Shown: positions 1 through 5,515, counted from the stretch's first letter. The stretch is 7,108 bases of DNA from an uncultured bacterium (GCA_903896585.1 CAITYI010000144.1:1-7108), one strand, 5' to 3'. The notes: generated by a model not told the origin, from the sequence alone. Translations and numbers: made by a program.

Positions 1-260
1 TCTTCGGTTGGCTCCCACCGAACACTTGTGGGGCGCAAGCCGGCGAGAGTGGGCACAACTATCGGGTAATCTGCTTGGGAACTCGCCACGATCACCAGCG
101 GATCAATGTCAACAACTCGAACTGGATCTGGATCGGGACGCCATGTCACGAGCATCAGCGCCCCCACCACAGCGAGCACAACGGCCATGGATCGGATCAT
201 GTCCCCCACGGTTTGTTTCATCCGGGCATTGGGCTTGCCGGTTGGTTGGGGATCACTCAC
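1..260 (-). CDS. DUF4245 family protein, N-terminal part (cut by window start)
   Basis: An open minus-strand frame starts at a GTG at 260-258 and runs off the window at base 1 (86 complete codons). It begins MSDPQPTGKPNARMKQTVGD, followed by MIRSMAVVLAVVGALMLVTW, a single hydrophobic segment at about residues 21-40, and then an extracytoplasmic stretch rich in V, P and D (DPDPVRVVDID, then PIVVPTLAGLRPTSVRWEPT). The short polar N-terminus, the D-M-hydrophobic-S anchor and the P-x-L-x-G-x-x-P-T-S-x-R pattern fit the actinobacterial DUF4245 family, whose function is unknown and which is typically found next to glpX. The protein is probably membrane-anchored with an external domain. A downstream ATG at 221-219 is an alternative start, but the GTG keeps the usual N-terminal tail. 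It is divergent from glpX with 59 bp between start codons. The family call rests on recalled pattern and synteny, not on a search. Confidence 0.72.
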   Translation of the reverse strand, partial: MSDPQPTGKPNARMKQTVGDMIRSMAVVLAVVGALMLVTWRPDPDPVRVVDIDPLVIVASSQADYPIVVPTLAGLRPTSVRWEPTE

Positions 261-319
261 CCTCTAATAATGGAGTATTTGCCCTCCGAAGGCACTTTGA
301 GCACCGATACGCTCACTTC
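261..319. promoter_or_regulatory. Divergent promoter region between the DUF4245 gene and glpX
   Basis: Only 59 bp separate the two divergent start codons. On the plus strand TACGCT (308-313) lies exactly 6 nt before the ATG at 320, with no Shine-Dalgarno, which is the layout of a leaderless actinobacterial transcript whose +1 is the A of the start codon. On the minus strand CATTAT (272-267) lies 6 nt before the GTG at 260; this is a weaker -10 match. No convincing -35 is visible for either side. The two promoters would share this segment, so transcription of the two genes may be linked. Confidence 0.5.
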
Positions 320-1363
320 ATGACCGCCAACATGTCCCCGAACATGACGCCCCCGCTTCACGAGGCACATCCTGAAGTTCCCGAGCGAAATCTGGCCATG
401 GAGTTGGTGCGGGTGACCGAAGCCGCCGCCATGGCTGCGGCTCGCTGGGTGGGGCGAGGGGATAAAAACGGTGCCGATGGCGCTGCCGTGAATGCCATGC
501 GCGCATTGATCAGCAGTGTTTCCATGAGCGGAATAGTGGTCATTGGTGAGGGTGAGAAAGATGAAGCCCCCATGCTTTTCAACGGTGAACAGGTTGGCGA
601 TGGCACGGGGCCGTCCGCCGATGTCGCGGTAGACCCCATCGATGGCACCACACTCGCCGCAAAAGGCATGCCGAATGCCATTTCGGTTATTGCCGTTGCC
701 GAGCGCGGATCAATGTTTGACCCGAGCGCCGTTTTTTACATGAAAAAGTTGGTTGTAGGCCCAGAGTCGGCCGGCATGGTTGACATAGATGCCCCCACCG
801 CCTGGAATCTGGAACAGGTGGCCCGCGCAAAGGGGGAATCAGTCGCTGATCTCACCGTATGCCTTTTGGACCGTCCACGCCATGACTCATTGGCCCAAGA
901 GATTCGTGACGCTGGTGCGCGGATCAAGTTTATTACCGATGGTGATGTCGCCGGTGCCGTCATGGCGGCGCGAGAGGGCACGGGGGTGGACATCCTGATG
1001 GGCATTGGTGGCACTCCGGAGGGGATTATCACCGCGTGTGCCATTACCTGTTTGGGTGGCGAGATTCAAGGAAAATTGTGGCCGGTCGATGAAGCTGAAA
1101 GGAACAAAGCATTAGATGCCGGACATGATTTAAATCGGGTTCTCACCACCACGGATCTTGTCACCGGAGACAACAACTTCTTTTGCGCTACCGGCATCAC
1201 AGATGGGGAACTTCTGGAAGGCGTGAGGTACACACCACATGGCCCAACAACTCATTCAATCGTGATGCGTAGCAAGAGCGGGACCATCCGGGAAGTCAAA
1301 AGCGAACACCGAATTCTCAAGTTATCGCGCTACTCGGCCGTGGACTTCACGGGAAAGCGCTGA
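320..1363 (+). CDS. glpX: Class II fructose-1,6-bisphosphatase (GlpX)
   Basis: This cytoplasmic enzyme of gluconeogenesis hydrolyses fructose 1,6-bisphosphate to fructose 6-phosphate and phosphate, with a divalent metal. The 347-residue product aligns along its length with E. coli GlpX as remembered: GRGDKNGADGAAVNAM at about 46-60, VIGEGEKDEAPML at 74-86, VDPIDGT at 104-110, PRHD at 186-189, DGDVA at 207-211, GIGGTPEG at 228-235, ATGITDGELLEG at 290-301. Metal and active-site acids correspond to D53, E77, D105, D108 (Glu in E. coli) and E234. The frame is open upstream to base 8, but that part is the shadow of the minus-strand DUF4245 gene and has no family similarity. I chose ATG 320 because TACGCT sits 6 nt before it (leaderless); ATGs at 332 and 344 are in frame and possible. 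The first ~20 residues are a lineage-specific extension. Fumarase follows 65 nt downstream. Confidence 0.95.
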   Translation: MTANMSPNMTPPLHEAHPEVPERNLAMELVRVTEAAAMAAARWVGRGDKNGADGAAVNAMRALISSVSMSGIVVIGEGEKDEAPMLFNGEQVGDGTGPSADVAVDPIDGTTLAAKGMPNAISVIAVAERGSMFDPSAVFYMKKLVVGPESAGMVDIDAPTAWNLEQVARAKGESVADLTVCLLDRPRHDSLAQEIRDAGARIKFITDGDVAGAVMAAREGTGVDILMGIGGTPEGIITACAITCLGGEIQGKLWPVDEAERNKALDAGHDLNRVLTTTDLVTGDNNFFCATGITDGELLEGVRYTPHGPTTHSIVMRSKSGTIREVKSEHRILKLSRYSAVDFTGKR

Positions 1364-1416
1364 TTTGTACCCCTCTCGGCATGTGGTGATTGGTGGTTAT
1401 TACCTCGATAGCGTTC

Positions 1417-1422
1417 TAGGCT
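1417..1422 (+). promoter_or_regulatory. Extended-spacing -10 box for a leaderless fumarase transcript
   Basis: TAGGCT (TANNNT consensus) is followed by exactly 6 nt (TATGAC) and then the GTG start at 1429. There is no Shine-Dalgarno before the GTG. The spacing equals that of the glpX box (308-313 to 320), which supports both as leaderless promoters. A TTGGTG at 1390-1395 is -35-like, but its 21-nt spacer is too long to rely on. This implies that fumarase can be transcribed independently of glpX despite the short 65-nt gap. Confidence 0.5.
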
Positions 1423-1428
1423 TATGAC

Positions 1429-3087
1429 GTGAGCCAATTTTTTTATCAAGAGATGCTTCCCCTTGCCCAGGACACCACCGAGTACCGACTGCTCTCAACC
1501 GATGGAATTGAGACCGTTCAATTAGGTGACCGTGAATTTCTCACAATCGAACCGAAAGTACTCACCGACCTGACCTACACGGCTATACGTGACATTTCCC
1601 ATTTGCTACGACCCGCTCATCTAGCCCAACTTCGCATGATTATCGATGACCCGGAATCCAGTCCAAATGATCGATTTGTGGCCTTGGACCTGCTCAAGAA
1701 TGCCAATATTGCTGCCGGTGGTGTTTTACCGATGTGTCAAGACACGGGAACCGCCATCATCATGGGCAAGCGTGGGCAAAATGTGCTCACCACAGGCAAC
1801 GACGCTGAAGATATTTCCCGTGGCGTGTACAACGCCTTCACCCAACTCAATCTTCGCTATTCCCAACTTTCGCCGGTCTCCATGTGGGAAGAACGAAACA
1901 CTGGGACGAACCTTCCCGCTCAAATTGAGCTGTATTCCAGCCCTGAAAAATCAATGTCTTATGAATTCCTCTTTATGGCCAAAGGTGGCGGAAGCGCCAA
2001 TAAGAGTTTCTTATACCAAGAGACGGCCGCCCTCCTTAATCCAGCCAAGTTTGAATCGTTCCTCGATGAAAAACTACGAAGCATTGGAACGGCCGCGTGC
2101 CCGCCGTATCACCTTGCAATTGTGGTGGGTGGGACCAGCGCCGAGTTCGCATTGAAAACAGCAAAACTCGCGTCAGCTCATTACCTTGACGGGCTGCCGG
2201 TTCACGGGTCCGACCAAGGGCACGGTTACCGAGATTTAGCCATGGAACAAGAAGTTCAACGCATGACGCAAAACTTTGGAATTGGTGCTCAATTCGGCGG
2301 AAAATACTTCTGCCACGACGTTCGTGTTATTCGGCTTCCTCGACATGGAGCATCTCTTCCCGTTGCTATTGCGGTGTCCTGTTCAGCTGACCGCCAAGCC
2401 AAAGCAAAGATTACGCCGAGCGGTATTTATCTCGAGCAATTAGAAAACGATCCAGCTCACTTTTTACCCGAAATTACCGACGAACATCTCGATGACGATG
2501 TTGTCCGCATTGATCTTGATCGGCCGATGCAAGAAGTGCGTCAACAACTCAGTGAGTTACCCATTCGCGCTCGCGTGTCCCTCACCGGATCATTGGTTGT
2601 TGCCCGAGATCTCGCTCACGCCCGAATCAAAGCCGCCTTAGATCGAGGTGAGCCCATGCCGCAATACATGCAGGATCACGCCGTGTATTACGCGGGACCT
2701 GCTAAGACACCACAAGGAATGGCATCGGGCTCCTTCGGACCCACGACAGCAGGTCGAATGGATACATATGTAGACCAATTCCAAAAAGCCGGCGGATCAC
2801 TTGTCATGTTGGCAAAAGGGAATCGCAGTAAAGCTGTCACTAAGGCTTGTGAAGCCAATGGTGGTTTTTATCTCGGGTCAATCGGCGGTCCGGCTGCCCG
2901 CCTTGCTCAAGACAACATCACAAAGGTCGAAGTTTTGGATTTCCCTGAATTAGGCATGGAAGCTGTTTGGAAAATTGAAGTTAAGGATTTTCCTGCTTTT
3001 CTCGTGGTAGATGACAAAGGCAATGATTTCTTTGCCGAGACCCTCAGACCGATTGCCACAAATATTCCAATTGGACCACCTCGCTAG
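1429..3087 (+). CDS. fumA: Class I (iron-sulfur) fumarate hydratase
   Basis: The enzyme reversibly hydrates fumarate to L-malate in the TCA cycle, in the cytoplasm, using an oxygen-sensitive [4Fe-4S] cluster. The product is 552 residues, about the length of E. coli FumA/FumB (548), and follows their sequence closely from DTTEYRLL near the start to GNDFFAETLRPIATNIPIG at the end. The three cluster cysteines are present at the expected places: C103 (PMCQDTGTAI), C224 (GTAACPPYH) and C318 (AVSCSADR). Other family blocks are NTGTNLPAQI (157-166), KGGGSANKS (185-193), GGKYFCHDVRVIRLPRHGAS (290-309), YYAGPAKTPQGMASGS and GSIGGPAARLAQ. It is a single polypeptide, not the split alpha/beta form. The GTG start is supported by the leaderless -10 box 6 nt upstream and by the family N-terminus. 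It is unrelated to class II FumC, which occupies the comparable glpX-linked place in mycobacteria. Confidence 0.96.
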   Translation: MSQFFYQEMLPLAQDTTEYRLLSTDGIETVQLGDREFLTIEPKVLTDLTYTAIRDISHLLRPAHLAQLRMIIDDPESSPNDRFVALDLLKNANIAAGGVLPMCQDTGTAIIMGKRGQNVLTTGNDAEDISRGVYNAFTQLNLRYSQLSPVSMWEERNTGTNLPAQIELYSSPEKSMSYEFLFMAKGGGSANKSFLYQETAALLNPAKFESFLDEKLRSIGTAACPPYHLAIVVGGTSAEFALKTAKLASAHYLDGLPVHGSDQGHGYRDLAMEQEVQRMTQNFGIGAQFGGKYFCHDVRVIRLPRHGASLPVAIAVSCSADRQAKAKITPSGIYLEQLENDPAHFLPEITDEHLDDDVVRIDLDRPMQEVRQQLSELPIRARVSLTGSLVVARDLAHARIKAALDRGEPMPQYMQDHAVYYAGPAKTPQGMASGSFGPTTAGRMDTYVDQFQKAGGSLVMLAKGNRSKAVTKACEANGGFYLGSIGGPAARLAQDNITKVEVLDFPELGMEAVWKIEVKDFPAFLVVDDKGNDFFAETLRPIATNIPIGPPR

Positions 3088-3095
3088 TGGACTCA

Positions 3096-3147
3096 GGGCT
3101 AACCAGCAGGGCTAACCAGCAAGGCTAACTGGCAAGGCTAACTAGCA
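3096..3147. repeat. 13-bp direct tandem repeat, four contiguous units
   Basis: Four 13-bp units lie end to end: 3096-3108 and 3109-3121 are both GGGCTAACCAGCA, 3122-3134 is AGGCTAACTGGCA and 3135-3147 is AGGCTAACTAGCA. Units differ at two or three positions. Each contains a short imperfect palindrome (GCTAAC..GC; in unit 4 GCTAACTAGC can pair 4 bp). The array begins 8 nt after the fumarase stop and ends 12 nt before the 3' end of the convergent minus-strand gene. It does not preserve a codon frame and is probably non-coding. Confidence 0.9.
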
Positions 3148-3152
3148 AAGAC

Positions 3153-3176
3153 GGGCTCACTAACAGGATCGAGCCC
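3153..3176 (-). terminator. Possible weak terminator stem-loop at the 3' end of the secreted hydrolase gene
   Basis: GGGCTC (3153-3158) and GAGCCC (3171-3176) form a 6-bp perfect inverted repeat with a 12-nt loop. The stop codon of the minus-strand gene (3162-3160) lies in the loop. Read on the minus strand, the stem is followed by GTCTTTGCT, a poor U-tract; on the plus strand no U-tract follows. It could end the minus-strand transcript or separate the two convergent genes, but the long loop and weak tail make this tentative. Confidence 0.3.
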
Positions 3177-3795
3177 CACCATGCCAATGATGTGATCCGT
3201 TTCCTTTTGCCCAGATAGTCCAGAACGCTCGATCCTGCCAATAGCGATTCCACTGATTCATGGGCATTTCCCGCAACTCCTGGACCAGGTTGACTCCTGC
3301 GTCTCCCATCTCTTTCTTCACTTCGCTCTGCATCATCCAGGATGCACCTCGGGCTAATGCGCTTGAAAACTGATAGGCACCTCGATACATCCCACCCGAA
3401 CTCACGGCTTGGTAATTGTGGTGAGCTTCCCGTTTCGCAATACAACGGCGGCGATCTTCTTTGGCCGGCATGTACCACTTACCCCGGTACAGGCTGGGCT
3501 TGAACCCTTTAAGGTCGGTGGAATCTTCCGACCCGAAGGCGTGGACGGTCTCAAGGGCAATTCGCAGTTGGCGATCGTTGCTGCCTTCCTCCCCATTTTC
3601 GACGAAGACCTCATTGCCAGCATCTCCCTCGGGAATCACTTCCTCCGCTGCTGGATCTGAAACTGGGTCAAATTCATTAGCCTGGGCCGTGAATTGTGTT
3701 GAGAAGGAAGCGGTGCCCGCAACGATCAATGCCAAGAGTGCCGCGAGGGAACCAGCGAGGATTCGCTGCGTGGTTGCTGCCACTTTCGATTCCAC
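3160..3795 (-). CDS. Secreted lysozyme-like / transglycosylase-like protein
   Basis: Probable exported peptidoglycan-cleaving protein of 211 residues. Residues 1-39 are a Sec signal peptide: basic start (MESKVAATTQR), hydrophobic core (about 15-28) and an AQA|N cleavage site after residue 39. An acidic linker (about 40-75, E/D/P rich) leads to a compact C-terminal domain. CIAKREAHHNYQAV (118-131) followed by GMYRGAYQF (135-143) matches the start of Rpf/SLT-like lysozyme folds, with E123 the candidate catalytic acid; C118 and the terminal C211 could form a disulfide. The ending WYMP..., NRYWQDRAFWTIW, HWHGG..C is also typical of small actinobacterial proteins of this kind. The GTG at 3795 is preferred because GGAGG (3807-3803) lies 7 nt upstream; the GTG at 3801 is in frame but touches that site. 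The usual E-S-G-G after the catalytic position is replaced by E-A-H-H, so activity is not certain. It is convergent with fumarase. Confidence 0.75.
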   Translation of the reverse strand: MESKVAATTQRILAGSLAALLALIVAGTASFSTQFTAQANEFDPVSDPAAEEVIPEGDAGNEVFVENGEEGSNDRQLRIALETVHAFGSEDSTDLKGFKPSLYRGKWYMPAKEDRRRCIAKREAHHNYQAVSSGGMYRGAYQFSSALARGASWMMQSEVKKEMGDAGVNLVQELREMPMNQWNRYWQDRAFWTIWAKGNGSHHWHGGARSC

Positions 3796-3802
3796 CTGCA
3801 CA

Positions 3803-3807
3803 CCTCC
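3803..3807 (-). promoter_or_regulatory. Ribosome binding site that decides the secreted hydrolase start
   Basis: On the minus strand GGAGG is followed by 7 nt (TGTGCAG) and the GTG at 3795-3793. The nearer GTG at 3801-3799 is only 1 nt from the motif and is therefore unlikely to be the start. This differs from glpX and fumarase, which appear leaderless. Confidence 0.7.
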
Positions 3808-3838
3808 ATCCGTCTTTTCGATCTATCTTTCTAAAACT

Positions 3839-3916
3839 TCTCGGGTCTATGTCTCGGGTCTAAGTCTCGGGTCTAAGTCTCGGGTCTAAGTCTCGGGTCT
3901 AAGTCTCGGGTCTAGT
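3839..3916. repeat. 13-bp direct tandem repeat, six contiguous units, in the hydrolase leader
   Basis: Six contiguous 13-bp units with consensus TCTCGGGTCTAAG (minus strand CTTAGACCCGAGA). Units at 3852-3864, 3865-3877, 3878-3890 and 3891-3903 are identical; the first (3839-3851) ends TATG and the last (3904-3916) ends TAGT. The array starts 32 bp upstream of the GGAGG site of the minus-strand secreted hydrolase gene, so it lies in its upstream or untranslated leader. The near-perfect identity suggests recent slippage expansion. A unit length of 13 does not keep a reading frame or the DNA helical phase. No strong hairpin is visible in a unit. Confidence 0.95.
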
Positions 3917-3977
3917 GTCCCGCCGGTGCCGGCTCGACTCTTTATTGTCACATCCTTTTATGGTGGCGCGACACCCG

Positions 3978-4005
3978 ATTATGGCTCACGATTTATGACT
4001 GGAAA
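3978..4005 (-). promoter_or_regulatory. Candidate promoter of the secreted hydrolase gene
   Basis: On the minus strand TTTCCA (4005-4000) is followed after 16 nt by CATAAT (3983-3978), which match TTGACA at 4 of 6 and TATAAT at 5 of 6 positions. Transcription from here would begin near 3971 and give an untranslated leader of roughly 175 nt containing the whole six-unit 13-bp array. The -35 element lies inside the first 21-bp repeat. This is motif reading only. Confidence 0.35.
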
Positions 4006-4054
4006 CCGCGTGTTTATGACTGGAAACCGCGTGTTTATGACTGGAAACGGCTTT
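3992..4054. repeat. 21-bp direct tandem repeat, three units, overlapping a promoter-like -35
   Basis: Three contiguous 21-bp units at 3992-4012, 4013-4033 and 4034-4054. All share the 15-nt core TTTATGACTGGAAAC; units 1 and 2 are identical and end CGCGTG, while unit 3 diverges in its last 6 nt (GGCTTT). The period equals two turns of B-DNA, so equivalent bases face the same side of the helix, as in repeated protein-binding sites. The array lies between the phoH stop and the secreted hydrolase gene, at and upstream of that gene's candidate promoter. Confidence 0.92.
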
Positions 4055-4131
4055 GCCACCAACATTTATGGGTAATTTGTGGCTATCGGCAGAAAATGTG
4101 ATCTACGTCATATTTGAGCGAAAAATCCTAT

Positions 4132-5430
4132 TTATCCGATTCCATCTTCCAAAAGATCGGTGACCAGTGCCGCGATCTCCGAGCGCTCACTGCGGGTCAA
4201 GGTGACATGGGCGAATAGCGGATGGCCTTTGAGTTTCTCAACGACGGCCACAACTCCATCGAAACGACCCACCCGAAGGTTGTCTCGCTGGGCAACGTCA
4301 TGGGTCAGTACCACTCTGGAGTCAGTTCCAATGCGAGATAAAACGGTCAGAAGTACGTTTCGCTCCAAGGATTGCGCTTCTTCGACGATCACGAATGCGT
4401 CATGCAGGCTACGTCCGCGAATATGGGTGAGGGGTAAAACCTCAAGCATTCCGCGATCTGTGATTTCATCGACAACTTCTTGGGTAGCGATTGCGCCCAA
4501 TGTGTCATAAACCGCCTGTCCCCACGGTGACATTTTTTCATTCTCTGAGCCGGGCAGGTAGCCCAACTCCTGGCCGCCCACTGCATAGAGCGGCCGGAAA
4601 ACAATTACCTTCCGGTGTGCTCTTTTTTCCATGACCGACTCGAGTCCGGCGCACAGTGCCAATGCACTTTTACCCGTTCCGGCCCGGCCCCCAAGGGAAA
4701 CTATTCCGATTTCGGGGTCCAGGAGAATATCAAGGGCAATTCTTTGCTCAGCACTTCTGCCGTGTAAACCGAATGCCTCGCGATCACCCTTGACCAAACG
4801 GATTTTTTTATCCGCGGTCACTCGGCCCAATGCACTACCTCGGTCACTGAGAAGAATCAGCCCACAATGACACGGATAATCAAATGCGGCATCGTGTTCA
4901 ATCACTCCTTCTTCATATAGGGCATCAAGATCGGCAACATTAATATCGATTTCAGCCATGCCGGTGTAACCAGATTCCACCACTAGTTCAGCTCGATACT
5001 CCTCCGCGGCCAGACCCACTGAACTGGCCTTCACCCGCATGGGAAGGTCCTTGCTGACGAGAACTACATCCGCGCCTTCAATAGCAAGGCTCTTTGCGAG
5101 AGCAAGAATTCGAGTGTCATTGTCCCCCAGTCGAAGACCACTCGGAAGTACTTCGACATTCGTGTGATTCAGTTCAATGCGCAGGGTTCCACCTGAATCA
5201 CCCAGTGGAATGGGCGCGTCGAGCCGTCCATTTTCGACTCGCAGGTCATCGAGAAGCCGCAAGGCTTGTCGGGCAAAGTATCCCAACTCCGGGTGACTGC
5301 GTTTCGCTTCTAACTCGGTAACGACCACAACCGGTAGCACCACATTGTGTTCGTCGAATCTAAAAATGGCCTTGGGATCGGACAATAAAACGGATGTATC
5401 AATTACATAAGTCCGACGGGAATCAAGCAC
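4132..5430 (-). CDS. phoH: PhoH family protein (PIN domain plus PhoH ATPase; PhoH2 type)
   Basis: A cytoplasmic two-domain protein of 432 residues. Residues about 5-145 form a PIN ribonuclease-like domain: YVIDTSVLLSDP with D11, E39 in VVTELEAK, the LGDNDTRILA acids D103/D105, and D128 in VLVSKDLP. Residues about 220-432 are the PhoH P-loop ATPase: Walker A GGRAGTGKS (247-255) and Walker B VIVEEAQSLE (347-356), then VVLTHDVAQRDNLRVGRFDG and a conserved tail GHPLFAHVTLTRSERSEIAALV. Mycobacterial PhoH2 of this layout is reported to act as an RNA helicase and ribonuclease; this function is transferred by family. The GTG at 5430 is chosen because GAGGAGA (5443-5437) lies 6 nt upstream and MLDSRRTYVIDTS is the usual beginning; the 35 codons open upstream have no family support. 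The first Walker B acid is Glu instead of the usual Asp. An 85-nt gap separates it from the membrane protein gene upstream on the same strand. Confidence 0.94.
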   Translation of the reverse strand: MLDSRRTYVIDTSVLLSDPKAIFRFDEHNVVLPVVVVTELEAKRSHPELGYFARQALRLLDDLRVENGRLDAPIPLGDSGGTLRIELNHTNVEVLPSGLRLGDNDTRILALAKSLAIEGADVVLVSKDLPMRVKASSVGLAAEEYRAELVVESGYTGMAEIDINVADLDALYEEGVIEHDAAFDYPCHCGLILLSDRGSALGRVTADKKIRLVKGDREAFGLHGRSAEQRIALDILLDPEIGIVSLGGRAGTGKSALALCAGLESVMEKRAHRKVIVFRPLYAVGGQELGYLPGSENEKMSPWGQAVYDTLGAIATQEVVDEITDRGMLEVLPLTHIRGRSLHDAFVIVEEAQSLERNVLLTVLSRIGTDSRVVLTHDVAQRDNLRVGRFDGVVAVVEKLKGHPLFAHVTLTRSERSEIAALVTDLLEDGIG

Positions 5431-5436
5431 GCAGTG

Positions 5437-5443
5437 TCTCCTC
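5437..5443 (-). promoter_or_regulatory. Ribosome binding site that decides the phoH start
   Basis: On the minus strand GAGGAGA is followed by 6 nt (CACTGC) and the GTG at 5430. It supports this start over the in-frame start about 105 nt upstream at 5535, which would overlap the end of the preceding gene. Confidence 0.7.
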
Positions 5444-5515
5444 ACCGCCCAACCACTCTTTCGAGAGCCAGATGGGCTACAACGAATGGATAAGAAGAAC
5501 GGTATGGCTCGTGGG

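Larger units (their letters stand above)
3796..4131. other. 336-bp repeat-rich intergenic region between phoH and the secreted hydrolase gene
   Basis: This gap holds, in the direction of minus-strand transcription, an AT-rich segment after the phoH stop (4131 to about 4055), three 21-bp repeats, a candidate promoter, about 60 bp without clear motifs except a short G+C-rich inverted repeat near 3921-3932, six 13-bp repeats, and a ribosome binding site. No conserved protein, tRNA or recognised riboswitch is visible; in particular I did not see the conserved blocks of the cyclic-di-AMP (ydaO) riboswitch that controls some actinobacterial rpf genes. Confidence 0.75.

Noticed and set aside
8..319. 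N-terminal extension of glpX on the plus strand
   Set aside because: It is the shadow of the minus-strand DUF4245 gene; it lacks GlpX similarity, and a leaderless -10 box sits 6 nt before ATG 320.
3409..3889. Plus-strand open frames opposite the secreted hydrolase gene
   Set aside because: They are antisense shadows; the minus strand has the signal peptide, the ribosome binding site and domain motifs, and one of these frames ends inside the 13-bp repeat array.
3921..3932. G+C-rich inverted repeat (GCCGGTGCCGGC) as a terminator
   Set aside because: It is a short palindrome with almost no loop and no U-tract close by; on the minus strand it lies upstream of the gene, in the leader.
3839..4054. 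CRISPR array
   Set aside because: The repeats are contiguous with no spacers, only 13 and 21 bp long, and no cas genes are nearby.
3796..4131. Cyclic-di-AMP (ydaO-type) riboswitch, as found before some actinobacterial rpf genes
   Set aside because: The conserved G-rich blocks of that riboswitch are not visible on the minus strand; the region is dominated by tandem repeats.
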